Of a stretch of 64,000 nucleotides of DNA, positions 32,689 through 41,950 are shown one piece after another. This stretch comes from Effrenium voratum (Eukaryota > Sar > Dinophyceae > Suessiales > Symbiodiniaceae), in contig CAUJNA010003316.1 of NCBI GenBank assembly GCA_963377175.1, positions 119,501 through 183,500 of the forward strand. Reading direction: 5' to 3'. The position numbers and the translations under genes were made by a program. The notes beneath the pieces are model-generated. The model ran no database searches. It was not told the origin of the DNA and saw nothing but the letters and a program-made list of their open reading frames with translations. Numbering within the stretch: position 1 is the stretch's first letter; each line of letters starts with the position of its first letter.

Positions 32689-33248
32689 ATGTCGTCTGAA
32701 CACGAGAGCACGGTGATTTTCGGCAGTCGGGCTGACCTTCGCGCAGAGCGGAAAAGCGTGATGAGTCGGGGGACTGGGACGAGCTTAGCCACCCAGACTT
32801 GCGGAGCATTCTGCAGCAGAAGGAGCGGCTTGGAAACATTTTGATGAAGTATTACCCCACGCTCCTCCATTTACCTGCGGATGCCATGCCTGAGACACCG
32901 CCTGTTGGCAACCATTCCTACACGGTCAAGCCTGCAGGATGCTGCAAGATTATGGTTAAGCTGGACAACTCAAGCTTTGTGGTGAAAGGCCTTGGACACT
33001 CACAGAAGTTTGGCTTCGGGATGAAGTTCTACGTGGGGAGTGCCGACGATTTGCCACTGAGTGAGCGAGTTATGCCAGGGCTTGTCGCAGTGGCTTGGGC
33101 AGAGGCCCAGGTCCTGGCAAGGAAGTGGCAGCAGAAGAAAGATTCCGAGCAACCTGATGTCTCGCCCAGCTGCGATGCAACAACTGAGCCATCTTCCGGA
33201 AGCGAAACAACACTGGCTTGGGAGCAGTTCAGCCCTGATCGACTTTGA
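32689..33248 (+). CDS. Hypothetical protein with SYTV domain
   Basis: ATG 32689 (MSSEHESTVIFGSRADLRAE) leads after a phase change near 32760 into the frame ending at 33248. The central segment GNHSYTVKPAGCCKIMVKLD and FVVKGLGHSQKFGF resembles LHSYTVKALILGTSVSIDVL in the minus-strand gene at 40.1-41.5 kb, so the two mobile-type clusters share a domain. The tail is Ser/Thr/Glu-rich. A hairpin (33279-33298) starts 30 nt after the stop. Confidence 0.4.
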
Positions 33249-33573
33249 CTCCAGTACAGATTGGATCAGGTGTTCAAACAACTGCGCCCCCGCAGTTGGA
33301 TGCCTTGCTGTTTTCCCAAACGGTGGTTTTTGCAAGCTGCAATTGCTGCTTGCTTCTTAGTAGCAACATGGTCGGGGAGACATGCAATGGACATGTCGCG
33401 GGGAAAGCTGAGAGTGTGAAAAAGGAGCCCGCGTGAGTTTCAACAGCCACTGCGTGTTCATGTGTTTCTCAGACCTTCCACATCACAAGGCCAGCCATGC
33501 CTGCCAGAGGCGCCAGAGCTCCTTTCGGCAATTGAATTGTTGAAGCCTTTGAGGGTCACTCTGCGCAAAAGAT

Positions 33574-33665
33574 GGGGGCAGGCGGGATTTGAACCCGCGA
33601 CCTCCCTACCTAACCTGTGGCATCCACAGGTTAGTCCGGGCACGCTGCCATTGCGCCACTGTCCC
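33574..33665 (-). tRNA. tRNA-like gene interrupted by a hairpin
   Basis: On the minus strand, acceptor arms GGGACAG and CTGCCCC pair with one A-C mismatch. The D arm contains the A box TGGCGCAATGG. The T arm is GCGGG-TTCAAAT-CCCGC, with a perfect B box GGTTCAAATCC. The anticodon region is replaced by a 25-nt hairpin (33610-33634), arms CTAACCTGTGG/CCACAGGTTAG, so the anticodon cannot be read. It is either a tRNA with a very structured intron or a tRNA pseudogene disrupted by a member of the hairpin family. Confidence 0.6.
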
Positions 33666-33689
33666 CTGCTCCCTCTGTGGCAACTTCGG

Positions 33690-33875
33690 GGCCTGAACCC
33701 GGCCCAAACTTTGAACAAGTCTTCGGAGCCAACACGGAGAGTTTTTCCAGCTTGAAAACAATTTAGAGCCTGAACCCGGGGCCCAAATGGAACATCTTTT
33801 CGGGGCCCGAATCCGGGACCCGAATGGTATACGACTTTTCGGAGCCCGAATCGTGGCCCTTTTCGGGACCCGAAT
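33690..33875. repeat. GGGCCCGAATC repeat block, left
   Basis: Degenerate repeats of TTTTCGGGGCCCGAATC and GGGACCCGAATGG, in the same orientation as the longer block at 41951-42740. The two blocks flank the 8.1-kb transposon, which appears to have inserted into one repeat array. Confidence 0.75.
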
Positions 33876-34117
33876 CCCAGAGCCTCCAAAAGTGCTTATT
33901 TAACTTTAAGGATTGTTTATGACAAAAAAAATTAAGCAATCATTGTCTAATTAAGCATTGTAGAAACAGTGCTTAATTAAGCATTGTTGCTTCTGAGTTG
34001 TGCAACTTTCAATATATATGGAATGCGCTTTTTTTTCATAATTTCATTTTACACCGTTTTCTGTTTTGTATATTGCTAGCAAGAACCTCTGAAGCTCGCT
34101 GCCCTGCGCTATATACT

Positions 34118-34900
34118 TCACATGTCCAGTCTAGGCACCTTGTTGGCAGCAAGAAATCTCAGCAATGTCGCTTTGGAAACTGCTGCCATGGAAAACTTTC
34201 CTCCTCTTCGTCTGGCCAGCAATGCCAATGTGTGGCCAAACGACTCATCTCGATATGTCCAAGTGTGCGCAGGATTGGTTCTGGACCTAGCCAGCTCCAG
34301 AAGTAAGTGCCCTTTGGGCTTCACTCGAAACAAAATATCTTCCCCAAAGAAACTTTCCAAGGTGCGCATGAGCAACAGAAACTTCTGCGCTGCTCGTAGG
34401 AATTTGTCAGCGTCCCAGTTCGCCGCACTCAAGCAAGCGTACATAGCTTGCAAGTGCTTGCAACCCTGCAGCATAGCTGACTCATGAGGTATGCTTGCGT
34501 CCATGTATTGAGTGGCCAGCTGCAAACAGCACGGCACCAAAGCTCTGCTCTCTCCTGCTTTGACTCGAAGCTTTGGAACTTTCTTCTTTCCCTTGACTTC
34601 GCGTCTCAACATGGTTGGGAGAAGCTTTGGCAACCTGTCTTGAACCTTGTTGTCTTTGTAGAACTGCTGAATATCACGAAACAGCTTGGCGCATCTGACG
34701 CGCATGGAAACTCCTGCGATCTTCTGCTGCTGAATGTAAAAAAGCAAGCAGCCATGCCAGTCAGCCGTCACCCCCAAGTCGCAGCAGTGAAGGAAATCCA
34801 CCTTGCAGCTCTGAGTAGTGAAGCCAGGAACTGAAAAGAGAGCTGAAATCAGTTTTCCAGACTGCTGCTGCCTTAAGAAGAAATCCATCGCCGAAATCAA
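34118..34900 (-). CDS. Putative transposase, C-terminal exon
   Basis: A 260-codon frame contains VPGFTTQSCKVDFLHCCDLG, then KPKGHLLLELARSRTNPAHT and WTYRDESFGHTLALLARRRG. From memory, dinoflagellate genomes encode many proteins with this PGF...D-LH--DLG...KPK-H...W-YRDE order, which look like transposases of an unassigned class. The conserved acidic residues (D in DFLH and DLG, DE in YRDE) are candidate catalytic residues. It lies at the 3' end of the element's gene, next to the left terminal repeat. Upstream exon material is at 35015-35260. Confidence 0.5.
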   Translation of the reverse strand: MISAMDFFLRQQQSGKLISALFSVPGFTTQSCKVDFLHCCDLGVTADWHGCLLFYIQQQKIAGVSMRVRCAKLFRDIQQFYKDNKVQDRLPKLLPTMLRREVKGKKKVPKLRVKAGESRALVPCCLQLATQYMDASIPHESAMLQGCKHLQAMYACLSAANWDADKFLRAAQKFLLLMRTLESFFGEDILFRVKPKGHLLLELARSRTNPAHTWTYRDESFGHTLALLARRRGGKFSMAAVSKATLLRFLAANKVPRLDM

Positions 34901-35014
34901 AGGATACCTGAGCAGACGAAAGCCAGCACAAGAATTCTTAAGAGCAGGCTAGCCTGCTAGGGCTGCGTCATGCCTATACGAATGAACCACAAATTCAGCC
35001 CTTATCTAACAATC

Positions 35015-35260
35015 TCAGACAAGACACTTCTCAAATGTTGCGTTGCTGAAATCTTTCAAGTCAGTCTTGGTGGCGTTGCAAAGCCAGCAGATATGCCCCT
35101 TGGCAGACCAGCTTGGAAAATCTAGTACCTCCTTGTACATTGACCAGTCTCCTCTCATCTCTGCCAGAGCTGCGCACACTCCCACCGGTTTGCCTGCCAA
35201 CTTTTTTCTATAGGCATCACTCTTGTTGAATTCCTGCTGCGTGTGCCTCTGGTGAGGCAT
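35015..35260 (-). CDS. Putative transposase, upstream exon
   Basis: An 81-codon frame contains MRGDWSMYKEVLDFPSWSAK and GHICWLCNAT, a GDW...CW-CNAT pattern that precedes the catalytic part in the same dinoflagellate family. It is separated from 34118-34900 by a non-coding gap of about 115 bp, consistent with an intron. CWLC could bind zinc. Confidence 0.45.
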   Translation of the reverse strand: MPHQRHTQQEFNKSDAYRKKLAGKPVGVCAALAEMRGDWSMYKEVLDFPSWSAKGHICWLCNATKTDLKDFSNATFEKCLV

Positions 35261-35501
35261 TTTGTCTACTAATAAGATCCTGAAGCTCCTAGCTTTGCTT
35301 TATCTTATTTTGAACTGTGACTGCAGTGATTTTGGGCCAACTTCAAACTACAGCTTGAGCCAACCGGCCAAGAAAATAGAAGAGGCATGCAGACACATGC
35401 GCGAAGCATGATCTCAATGACTCGATCTGCTGCTTTTTCGTCCATCTCTAGGACAAGCCTGCAAACAAAATCCACAGGCGTGGCTCCTGTACTATATCTT
35501 C

Positions 35502-36098
35502 TCAGGAGAGCAAACTCTTGCTTGTTTTGTAGATCAGCTTCACTGCTTTCTCGTGCATGCTTGCCTTCTCATTCAATTCCTTCAGCTGGGCAAGCAGATC
35601 TGGCACTTCCTGCTGCTTGTCGGTTGGAAAGGGAACGGCCAGCTGCGTCCTCACCTCTGACAAAAAGCCAGACAACTGCTTGTCAGCGTTCTCCAACTCT
35701 CCTAGCTTTTTGCCCCAGCTGTTATCCTTCAGGCCAGCGATCTCGGCTGTCAGGAGCTTCAAGTCCTCCAACAGCTTGCTGAGGCGAACCCTCGCAGCTT
35801 GCAGGCTCTTTGACTCAGACTTGGCCTCAGACAAAGACGCAGACATGCCATGCTCAGCTGCAGAAGAACTGGCCAACTCTAGTCGGCCCAGCAAGTCCAA
35901 AGCCATCTTTTGGCTTGCCTTGCCCTTCATGCCCGCAGCAGTGCTTGACATGCTGCTGCTTGTCCTTGTGCCCTCAGTGTTCTTCTTGCCCTTGGTGTAA
36001 ACAAAAAGGTACTTGTGCAACTGCTTGAACTTTGAGTGCTCTTGCACCTGCCTCGAGTGGCCAAAGTTCTTCTCAGATTTGGAGAGGATCTCCTCCAA
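35502..36098 (-). CDS. Coiled-coil protein or exon
   Basis: A 198-codon frame is rich in Lys, Glu, Leu and Ser, with long helical segments such as ARVRLSKLLEDLKLLTAEIA and LLAQLKELNEKASMHEKAV. It probably belongs to the same multi-exon gene as its neighbours, with N-terminal exons at 36531-36793 and about 36310-36420. Structural or DNA-associated role likely. No family recognised. Confidence 0.4.
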   Translation of the reverse strand: MEEILSKSEKNFGHSRQVQEHSKFKQLHKYLFVYTKGKKNTEGTRTSSSMSSTAAGMKGKASQKMALDLLGRLELASSSAAEHGMSASLSEAKSESKSLQAARVRLSKLLEDLKLLTAEIAGLKDNSWGKKLGELENADKQLSGFLSEVRTQLAVPFPTDKQQEVPDLLAQLKELNEKASMHEKAVKLIYKTSKSLLS

Positions 36099-36520
36099 AA
36101 TCTCATCCTTGTCATTTTCTGACAGGCCGGCTGTGTCAATATGCTCGATTTCGAAGATCCCTTGCCTCAGCTGCGTTGGCGCAATCCCAGAATGCTGCTA
36201 GCAAGCCATGAAACTGCAGAAGAGAAAAACAAAAGCCACTACTAAGCCAAACAACCTGGTGAAGAAGTTGGTGACCAAGGACTCAGTCTCGTCCTTATGT
36301 TAGATGTCAGGGACTCCAGGCTGTGGACCCAGCTGCAATTCTTCACTCCGAATTCTTGCAATTTGTCCAGAATCAACTTCTTCTCCTCAATGGTGCCCGC
36401 TTCGTACTCCTACCAAGGAGATCAAGCTGTCAGTTAAGTAGCTGGCCAAGAAGCCCACTACAAACTCAAACATGCATGCGGCGGTCCTGCAACACCTTCT
36501 GTGCGTCATCCTTCTGGGAG

Positions 36521-36793
36521 TCACTGGTTTTCTTTGCCTTCACTTGGTATTTTAGCGAAGTGAGAAGCGCGCTCACTGTCTGGCGTAGCCCAGCTGGCTT
36601 GGTGGGGCCCCAGACCCATCATGCTCCATGAGGCCGAGGCATCGCCAGCAGTCTCCAAAACAGGCTCCTTGACACGCTTCGGCTTTGCCTTGGGCGTTGT
36701 TCTCACTTCCTTTTTGACTTTCTTGCCAGCTGTAGCTTTGGCAGCTGACTTTGCAGCCATAGCTTTGGCAGTCTTCCCCATTTTGGGAGCCAT
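36521..36793 (-). CDS. Basic, Lys/Ala-rich N-terminal exon
   Basis: The frame starts MAPKMGKTAKAMAAKSAAKA and is rich in Lys, Ala and Pro for 50 residues, like a nuclear localisation or DNA-binding tail. It then reads MMGLGPHQASWATPDSERAS. The frame end is probably not the true end, since another phase continues (KKTSDSQKDDAQKVLQD) before an intron. Confidence 0.4.
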   Translation of the reverse strand: MAPKMGKTAKAMAAKSAAKATAGKKVKKEVRTTPKAKPKRVKEPVLETAGDASASWSMMGLGPHQASWATPDSERASHFAKIPSEGKENQ

Positions 36794-36829
36794 GATCCTT
36801 ACCTGACCTAAGCTTGAGCCTTCTCAACA

Positions 36830-38456
36830 TTCGACACCTAGAGAAACACTGCCGCGCGCGTGTCTTTATCTGGATTGATATTCAAACTATGCGCCCGAGC
36901 CTTTTTGTTTTGGCACACTCCAATGCCAAGCTCAGCCTCTGAAACCGTACATCCTTCTGAGATCTTCTAGTTCGGTTCTACCTGGCCCAAAATTATCTCC
37001 AGCATTGGGCAGGCTTTGCTGCAAACTACTCAGGAGACTTGGCGATGGTACAATGTTCTCAGGCAATCTGTACCAAGGCGTCCTGCTCTCCCAGCCTGAC
37101 TGATGAAGGCTTACATGACAGATTGTTCCTGCCAAATTGCTCCAGTAGCTTAGCAGCACGGGATCCCCATCAGGCCATACCATGGCTGACAACTGTGGGG
37201 ATCTGGCTAAAACAAACCAGAATGGCTGCAAACCATCGCCTCACAAGGGAGTGTCAAACAGCAAACTCAATCCTACCTGATTCAAACTTCATAGATTCAT
37301 GTCAAATGTATAGCACTACTGTAATCCTTCAAAATGCAATGTATACACCAAACAAAAATGAACAACTATATCAAGTCACAACCCCATCCCGGGTTGCCTG
37401 CACCCACAAAATATATTATATTACTCCCACACCCGGACAATAATTTTTAACAATCATTTTTTAACAAATTTTTAACTGTTAAAAATTTTGATTTTAAATG
37501 GAGTTTCCTCTCAAAATCAAAATTTTTAACAGTTAAAAATTTGTTAAAAAAATGATTGTTAAAAATTTTCTGTGTGTTGTTGATTTCCTAACCAATACCA
37601 AATGCAGTGATCATGGTGCGATCAATATCAAATCAGTGAAGCTGCAAGACCGAAGAAACTTGGCAAGTCACACCAAACAACAATGCACACACTTGACTGC
37701 AAGATGAAAACCATCAATGGGCACACAGCCCCAATGTCTATTAGTGAAGGTGCCAGCCTCCTTCCAAGGAGGATGCCTCCTTCTCAGGAGGCTTGCCATG
37801 GCCATGCACACAGACCAAGTCAAGTCAAACCACAGTCTACCCACTGCAAGGCGCTTACAACCAGCAACATACTTGAACAGTGGCTACAAGTCTGATATTC
37901 TGAGGCCCTGGCTGCATGGCGAAGTCCACAAGGATAACATCTGAGTTAAAGGAATTCCTAGCACCTTGCAATGTGAATCAAAGATGCAGACATGCCAAAA
38001 AGACAAACAAATGCATCTTTGATCGCAAGTCAATCTAAGACCATACCAATTAAGCCTCCTGCCAAGGAGGTAGTCCTTCTCAAAAAACAAATCCTCCCAC
38101 CAGGGAGGCCTTTTGTCTGAGGCAGCAGCTGTCCAAGCACGCTCCTACACCCCAGACATGTTTGGCAAGATGCAAGAACCATGGCAACTTGACCAGGCAA
38201 ACAAGTTTGAGCACATCTGGCATGCATTTTCCCATCACGCTCGAAGATTCCACGGTATCGTGATCTGATCTGGCCACTCAAGCATCTGCCTGGTCAGGAC
38301 AAGCATCTTGCACAAGTATCAAAACCGTAAAAAAAAAAAAGCTGGCCTTGTTCTCCGACGGATCTGCTGCGGGCTTCTCGGGCTTCTTGAAAGTATCGCC
38401 TTCCTGCAGGGTAGATTCACACACAAACAAGGACACTCCCAAAAAAACATGGCAAA
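36830..38456. other. Non-coding interior of the 8.1-kb transposon
   Basis: No gene was supported here. It holds the 130-bp AT-rich foldback at 37442-37572, four CCTCCT hairpins and short direct repeats. Short open frames have no protein-like features. Confidence 0.4.
37442..37572. repeat. AT-rich foldback (MITE-like)
   Basis: Arms of about 56 bp (37442-37498, 37516-37572) are near-perfect inverted copies around a 12-17 nt loop. Each arm contains the smaller palindrome AAATTTTTAACTGTTAAAAA, so the structure is nested. It could extrude as a cruciform. Confidence 0.85.
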
Positions 38457-39407
38457 TCAATGTGATCTCTCAAGGCAGTCCTTGGCCAGCCGGATGGCCT
38501 TTGCCACTGCGCTGGGATGGCCAGGCCCAACCCACCTTCCATTCACCTTCAAAGAATCGATCTGAGCCTCCAACCAAGCTTTTCGCTTCCGTCCCTTATT
38601 TTTTTTACCCTTCGCGGGCTCTTCCTCCCAGCCGTGGTCGCGCGCCCAAGCACCTGTCCCCCAGTAGGATCTTTGCCAGCTTTCAAACGCATCCTGCTGA
38701 GTGGCCACCACCGCCGGCTGCTCATTCTTCTCATTCTTTTCATTCTCATTCTTTTCATTCTCATTCTTTTCATTCTCATTCTTCTCATTCTCATTCTTCT
38801 CATTCTCATTCTTTTTTTCTTGCTGGTGCTCCTTTCCACCAACACGCCAAGGGTGCAGAGTTGCCAGCTCTTTGAAATCCTCTGCGGATTTCCCAAGCAT
38901 TTTTGCTTTCTCCTGAGCCTTTTTTTCCTTCACTGCCCACTGGTACCCTGCCCGGGCCGCATCACCTTCCTCCGCAGGCACCTCTTGCTGCTTCTTCCAA
39001 GCAGCGGTCTCTTCCTCACTGCTGGCCACCTCTTCGATGACAACTTTTTCCATCTCGTCCGAATCTTCGTGCTCTTCCTCCTCCATCTGGGCCCACTCCT
39101 CTGTGAGGTGCCTCTGGTAAACCGCATCACTGAATCCGCTCTGACGCCAGGACTGCGGCGACCAACATTCTTCACTCACTCCTTTCTTCCACATTGCCAA
39201 GGATGGCTGTTGGTGCATGTAGTACTGGCTGCACAACAAATTCGCGCATAGCGATCCTCTGAGATACGATTTCGTCTTGCAAGCCTTGCAAAACCTGAGG
39301 TCTAGCAAGGCCTCGTTGCCCCAATCAGACCCCTTCCAAGCCCGGATCGGGCCTTTCCACTCTTTGCTCCACTCTTTGCCATAGCCGCTCTTGCTACTGC
39401 CAGCCAT
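38457..39407 (-). CDS. Hypothetical protein with NEKNEN repeats
   Basis: A 316-codon frame from MAGSSKSGYGKEWSKEWKG to TGA. The N-terminal third is Trp-rich with several Cys (DLRFCKACKTK), followed by an acidic helical region and a KNENE repeat tract coded by a TTCTCA-type microsatellite (38730-38815). A basic C-terminus carries KGKKNKGRKRKAWLEAQ. Possible RNA- or DNA-binding accessory protein of the transposon. No family recognised. Confidence 0.5.
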   Translation of the reverse strand: MAGSSKSGYGKEWSKEWKGPIRAWKGSDWGNEALLDLRFCKACKTKSYLRGSLCANLLCSQYYMHQQPSLAMWKKGVSEECWSPQSWRQSGFSDAVYQRHLTEEWAQMEEEEHEDSDEMEKVVIEEVASSEEETAAWKKQQEVPAEEGDAARAGYQWAVKEKKAQEKAKMLGKSAEDFKELATLHPWRVGGKEHQQEKKNENEKNENEKNENEKNENEKNENEKNEKNEQPAVVATQQDAFESWQRSYWGTGAWARDHGWEEEPAKGKKNKGRKRKAWLEAQIDSLKVNGRWVGPGHPSAVAKAIRLAKDCLERSH

Positions 39408-39409
39408 GA

Positions 39410-40130
39410 TTATGCAAGCTGCCTGACTGTGACCATATCATGCAATCATGTGCTGACATGCACCTGTCATCATAGCCACTTGAGCTCAAACATATCTGCC
39501 AACAAGCGCACATTTGTCATGCAAGCAACATGGCCAAAGCATCTCAGAACAAAGCAATGAGTTAACAAAGAGCTCGTGCGCAACCCTGTCTCCTCCAAGG
39601 AGACTTTGGGCCGGCAGATGCTGGCATCATCACCTGCAGACTAAGTCAGGGCACGCATGCGTGCGCGGCAACTGCACTTCAACATTGAATTCCTCCTGCC
39701 AAGGAGGATGGCCTTCACAAAGAAACTTCCTGAAGGATCAGTCCTGGCCATGCACAAGAAGAAGGATCAGTCCTGGCCATGCACAAGAAGATCTGGCAAC
39801 CTTCGACGCGGCGCGGCCTGCACAAAAGAGATCAAGCTATACCCTCCTGCCAAGGAGGCCTGCACCATGCACAAGGCACAAGTGACATCAACAACTGCAT
39901 ATACATGCATGCTTGCCAGCAAAGTCCTGAAAGGGTGCGCACATAAAAATGGCTGCGGTCCAAACGCTCATGCAACGCACAAACACACAAGGTCATGCAA
40001 CTCAACAAACCCCAAAAAATCTTGCAAACAATTGATGCTGCTCAAAACGTCATGCAAATCCAAAAACGGCATGGTCTGCGGGGGCAGGCCTTTTTAAGCG
40101 ATCCAGTTGGTTTGTTCAAATGCAATATGT
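39410..40130. other. No gene seen
   Basis: Spacer between two minus-strand genes of the 8.1-kb transposon. It holds three CCTCCT hairpins (39588, 39691, 39843) and a short duplication of AAGGATCAGTCCTGGCCATG (about 39735-39788). No open frame looks coding. Confidence 0.4.
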
Positions 40131-41455
40131 TCACTCCAAATTTGGCACAGCGTCCTTCTCGTCCCTTAGCGTGTCCTTGATTTTTTCAAGGCACTGAACC
40201 CAGCACTCCGTGATGCTGCTGTGCTTCGACCAACTGTGCTGCCCCTTGCAGATTTCTGGTCTTTTTATATAAAAGGCCTTGCCTCGCGTGAGAACATCTA
40301 TACTCACACTAGTGCCAAGGATCAGAGCCTTCACGGTGTAGGAGTGCAGGCCTGAGCATCCGGGAGGCGGCAGCGCCTCCTGCGGCATACCAGCTAGAGG
40401 GTACCCGTTCCAAGACTCCAGCTCCAGAGGCGCGGCTGCTAGCAACTCCTGGTTGCTCTCGCCGGACTCGCTGGATCCCACAGTAGCCTCTGCCTCCTTT
40501 CCGCAGGCTCTGCGGCTCGCTTCGCCTTCTTCTTGGCCTTTCCGAAGGCGGCCTTGCCGCGCTTGGAGAACTTGAAAGCCGGCGCGCTTTTGCGACTCGA
40601 CAGCCATAGATTCGGGACTTGGCTCTCAAATGGCTCTTCGTCTGGGAAGTGAACCATGCAAAACCCAGCTGCTCCTTCCTTCAACTCGCCATGAATGCAC
40701 TTGCCTCCTTCCAAGGCTTTGACATAGCAGCCCTGGCTGGGGTCAAAGTACGCTTTTGCCAAAGGGATTGCAGCAGCTGCCTGGAGATCCTCTTCCTCCG
40801 AGTCTTTCACAACCAAAACATCTGAATCTGAGTCCACCTGGTCTGCCTCTCCCACGTCAGAGGCCTCTGCAGCTGCCTCATCGTCAACTGATGCATTACT
40901 GGCAGTGGCTGGAAGACCATACATGCTGAAAACATCGCACGAAGCTGTAGCCTTCCTTTTGAAACGGTATCTTCTGCTTGGCTTAAAGGGCGCAGGGTCA
41001 CCTGCAGGAAGAGCCTGTGCTGCGCCAGGTGTCTCGACGGGCTCGCGTTCTTTCATGGGATCCATGGCTTTCTGCGGAGTGCCTTGCCCTGTAAGCTGCT
41101 TGAGCTTCGACACAAGCCTCCACACACTGGGCGTGAGCTTCTTCCCGGAACTGCTGGACTGCAGCTTGCTCCTCAAATGCTTGAAGCAAGCAGATATGTC
41201 CCGTGCCACTGCGCGAGCATCCTTGCCACTGACGTCATAAGATCTGACCAAGCCGTCCCTCAGCACAGACTCTGAAGGCCGAACTGTCTCATCCATGATG
41301 TCTGCCAGCAAGCCCTCATACTGTGCTATAACCTCCTCCACATCCTTTCTGAAAGCTGCCGGGTCCAGGTCTTTGAAGTGAGATCTGAAGCACTTCACCA
41401 AGTCTTTGGCACTAGCCGTGTTTCTAGCTCGAGGAGGCGGCATGTTTGCAGCCAT
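40131..41455 (-). CDS. Hypothetical protein with SYTV domain
   Basis: Likely start Met at 41455 (MAANMPPPRARNTASAKD). The first frame runs to 40439 with helical N-terminus, an acidic middle (DSDSDVLVVKDSEEEDLQ) and a basic FKFSKRGKAAFGKAKKKAK stretch. A phase change near 40500 leads to a second frame ending at 40131, with LHSYTVKALILGTSVSIDVL and CKGQHSWSKHSSITECWV. The SYTV segment resembles the plus-strand gene at 32.7-33.2 kb. The phase change may be an intron or an indel. Confidence 0.45.
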
Positions 41456-41950
41456 GCAAGGGCTCGGTCCAACTGCGTCTGCTGCCTTTACGCAGGCACA
41501 TGCACGCCGCTGCACATACTCAACAAACATGCTTGAAAAAAAGAAACAACAACAATCTGCGGAAAAAAAACAACACGTCCATCGTCCCCAAGTTAAAAAA
41601 ACCTTTGACGTTCAGCAAAACAAAGATCAGCGTTCAAGCAAAAATATATTTGCAATCTTGGAGTAAAATTCGAGACATGTCTGTGAAATCCATGAACCAT
41701 AGAAAATCAAGCTCTCTATTTAAGCATTGTTTTTTGCAAAAACAACAATGCTTAATTAAGCGAACAATGCTTAAATAAAAACTACAATGCTTAATTAAGC
41801 ACAAAACAATTCTTCCTAAAGCATTTTTGCTTCAAAAAACAAAAAACAATGTTTAATTAAAGGAAAAACGCTTAATTAAGCATTCACTTTAAGCATTGTT
41901 AGCTTAATTAGATATTGTTAAATTATTTAACTACTTTTGGAAGCTCTGGG

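Larger units (their letters stand above)
15237..33634. repeat. Dispersed CTGYG-N4-CRCAG hairpin family
   Basis: Core arms CTGYG and CRCAG surround a loop of usually 4 nt, and the flanks extend the stem differently at each site. Copies start near 15237, 15996, 16621, 16902, 17462, 18667, 19108, 20033, 20880, 21094, 21554, 23016, 23904, 25495, 26794, 27042, 28796, 30487, 31316, 31509, 32395, 33279, 33610 and also 43413. Loops on the plus (gene) strand are often GAAA, GCAA or GCGA (GNRA type). Seven lie 0-50 nt after a stop codon, and others lie in coding frames. I saw none of this quality in the viral or copia parts. Confidence 0.85.
36407..39858. repeat. CCTCCT-NCCA-AGGAGG hairpin family
   Basis: Perfect stems with loops of 3-4 nt, mostly NCCA, lie at 36407-36420, 37757-37772, 37776-37791, 38055-38070, 38093-38108, 39588-39604, 39691-39708 and 39843-39858. 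At 38093 both arms are changed together (CCTCCC/GGGAGG). At 39588 the arms are GTCTCCT/AGGAGAC. Paired changes point to selection or copying as a folded unit. Copies are in non-coding parts of the 8.1-kb element. Confidence 0.75.
33876..41950 (-). mobile_element. 8.1-kb DNA transposon with TTAATTAAGC-rich inverted ends
   Basis: Outer ends CCCAGAGCCTCCAAAAGT (33876-33893) and ACTTTTGGAAGCTCTGGG (41933-41950) are inverted copies with one mismatch. Inside each end lie several copies of the palindrome AATGCTTAATTAAGCATT and its variants (33930-33990, 41720-41905), as expected of sub-terminal transposase sites. All likely genes are on the minus strand. A second hairpin family (CCTCCT-NCCA-AGGAGG) is confined to its interior. 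No target duplication could be defined because the flanks are repetitive. Confidence 0.65.

Noticed and set aside
41464..41502. Additional CTGCG...CGCAG hairpin
   Set aside because: The loop is long and the outer arms do not pair, unlike the family members.
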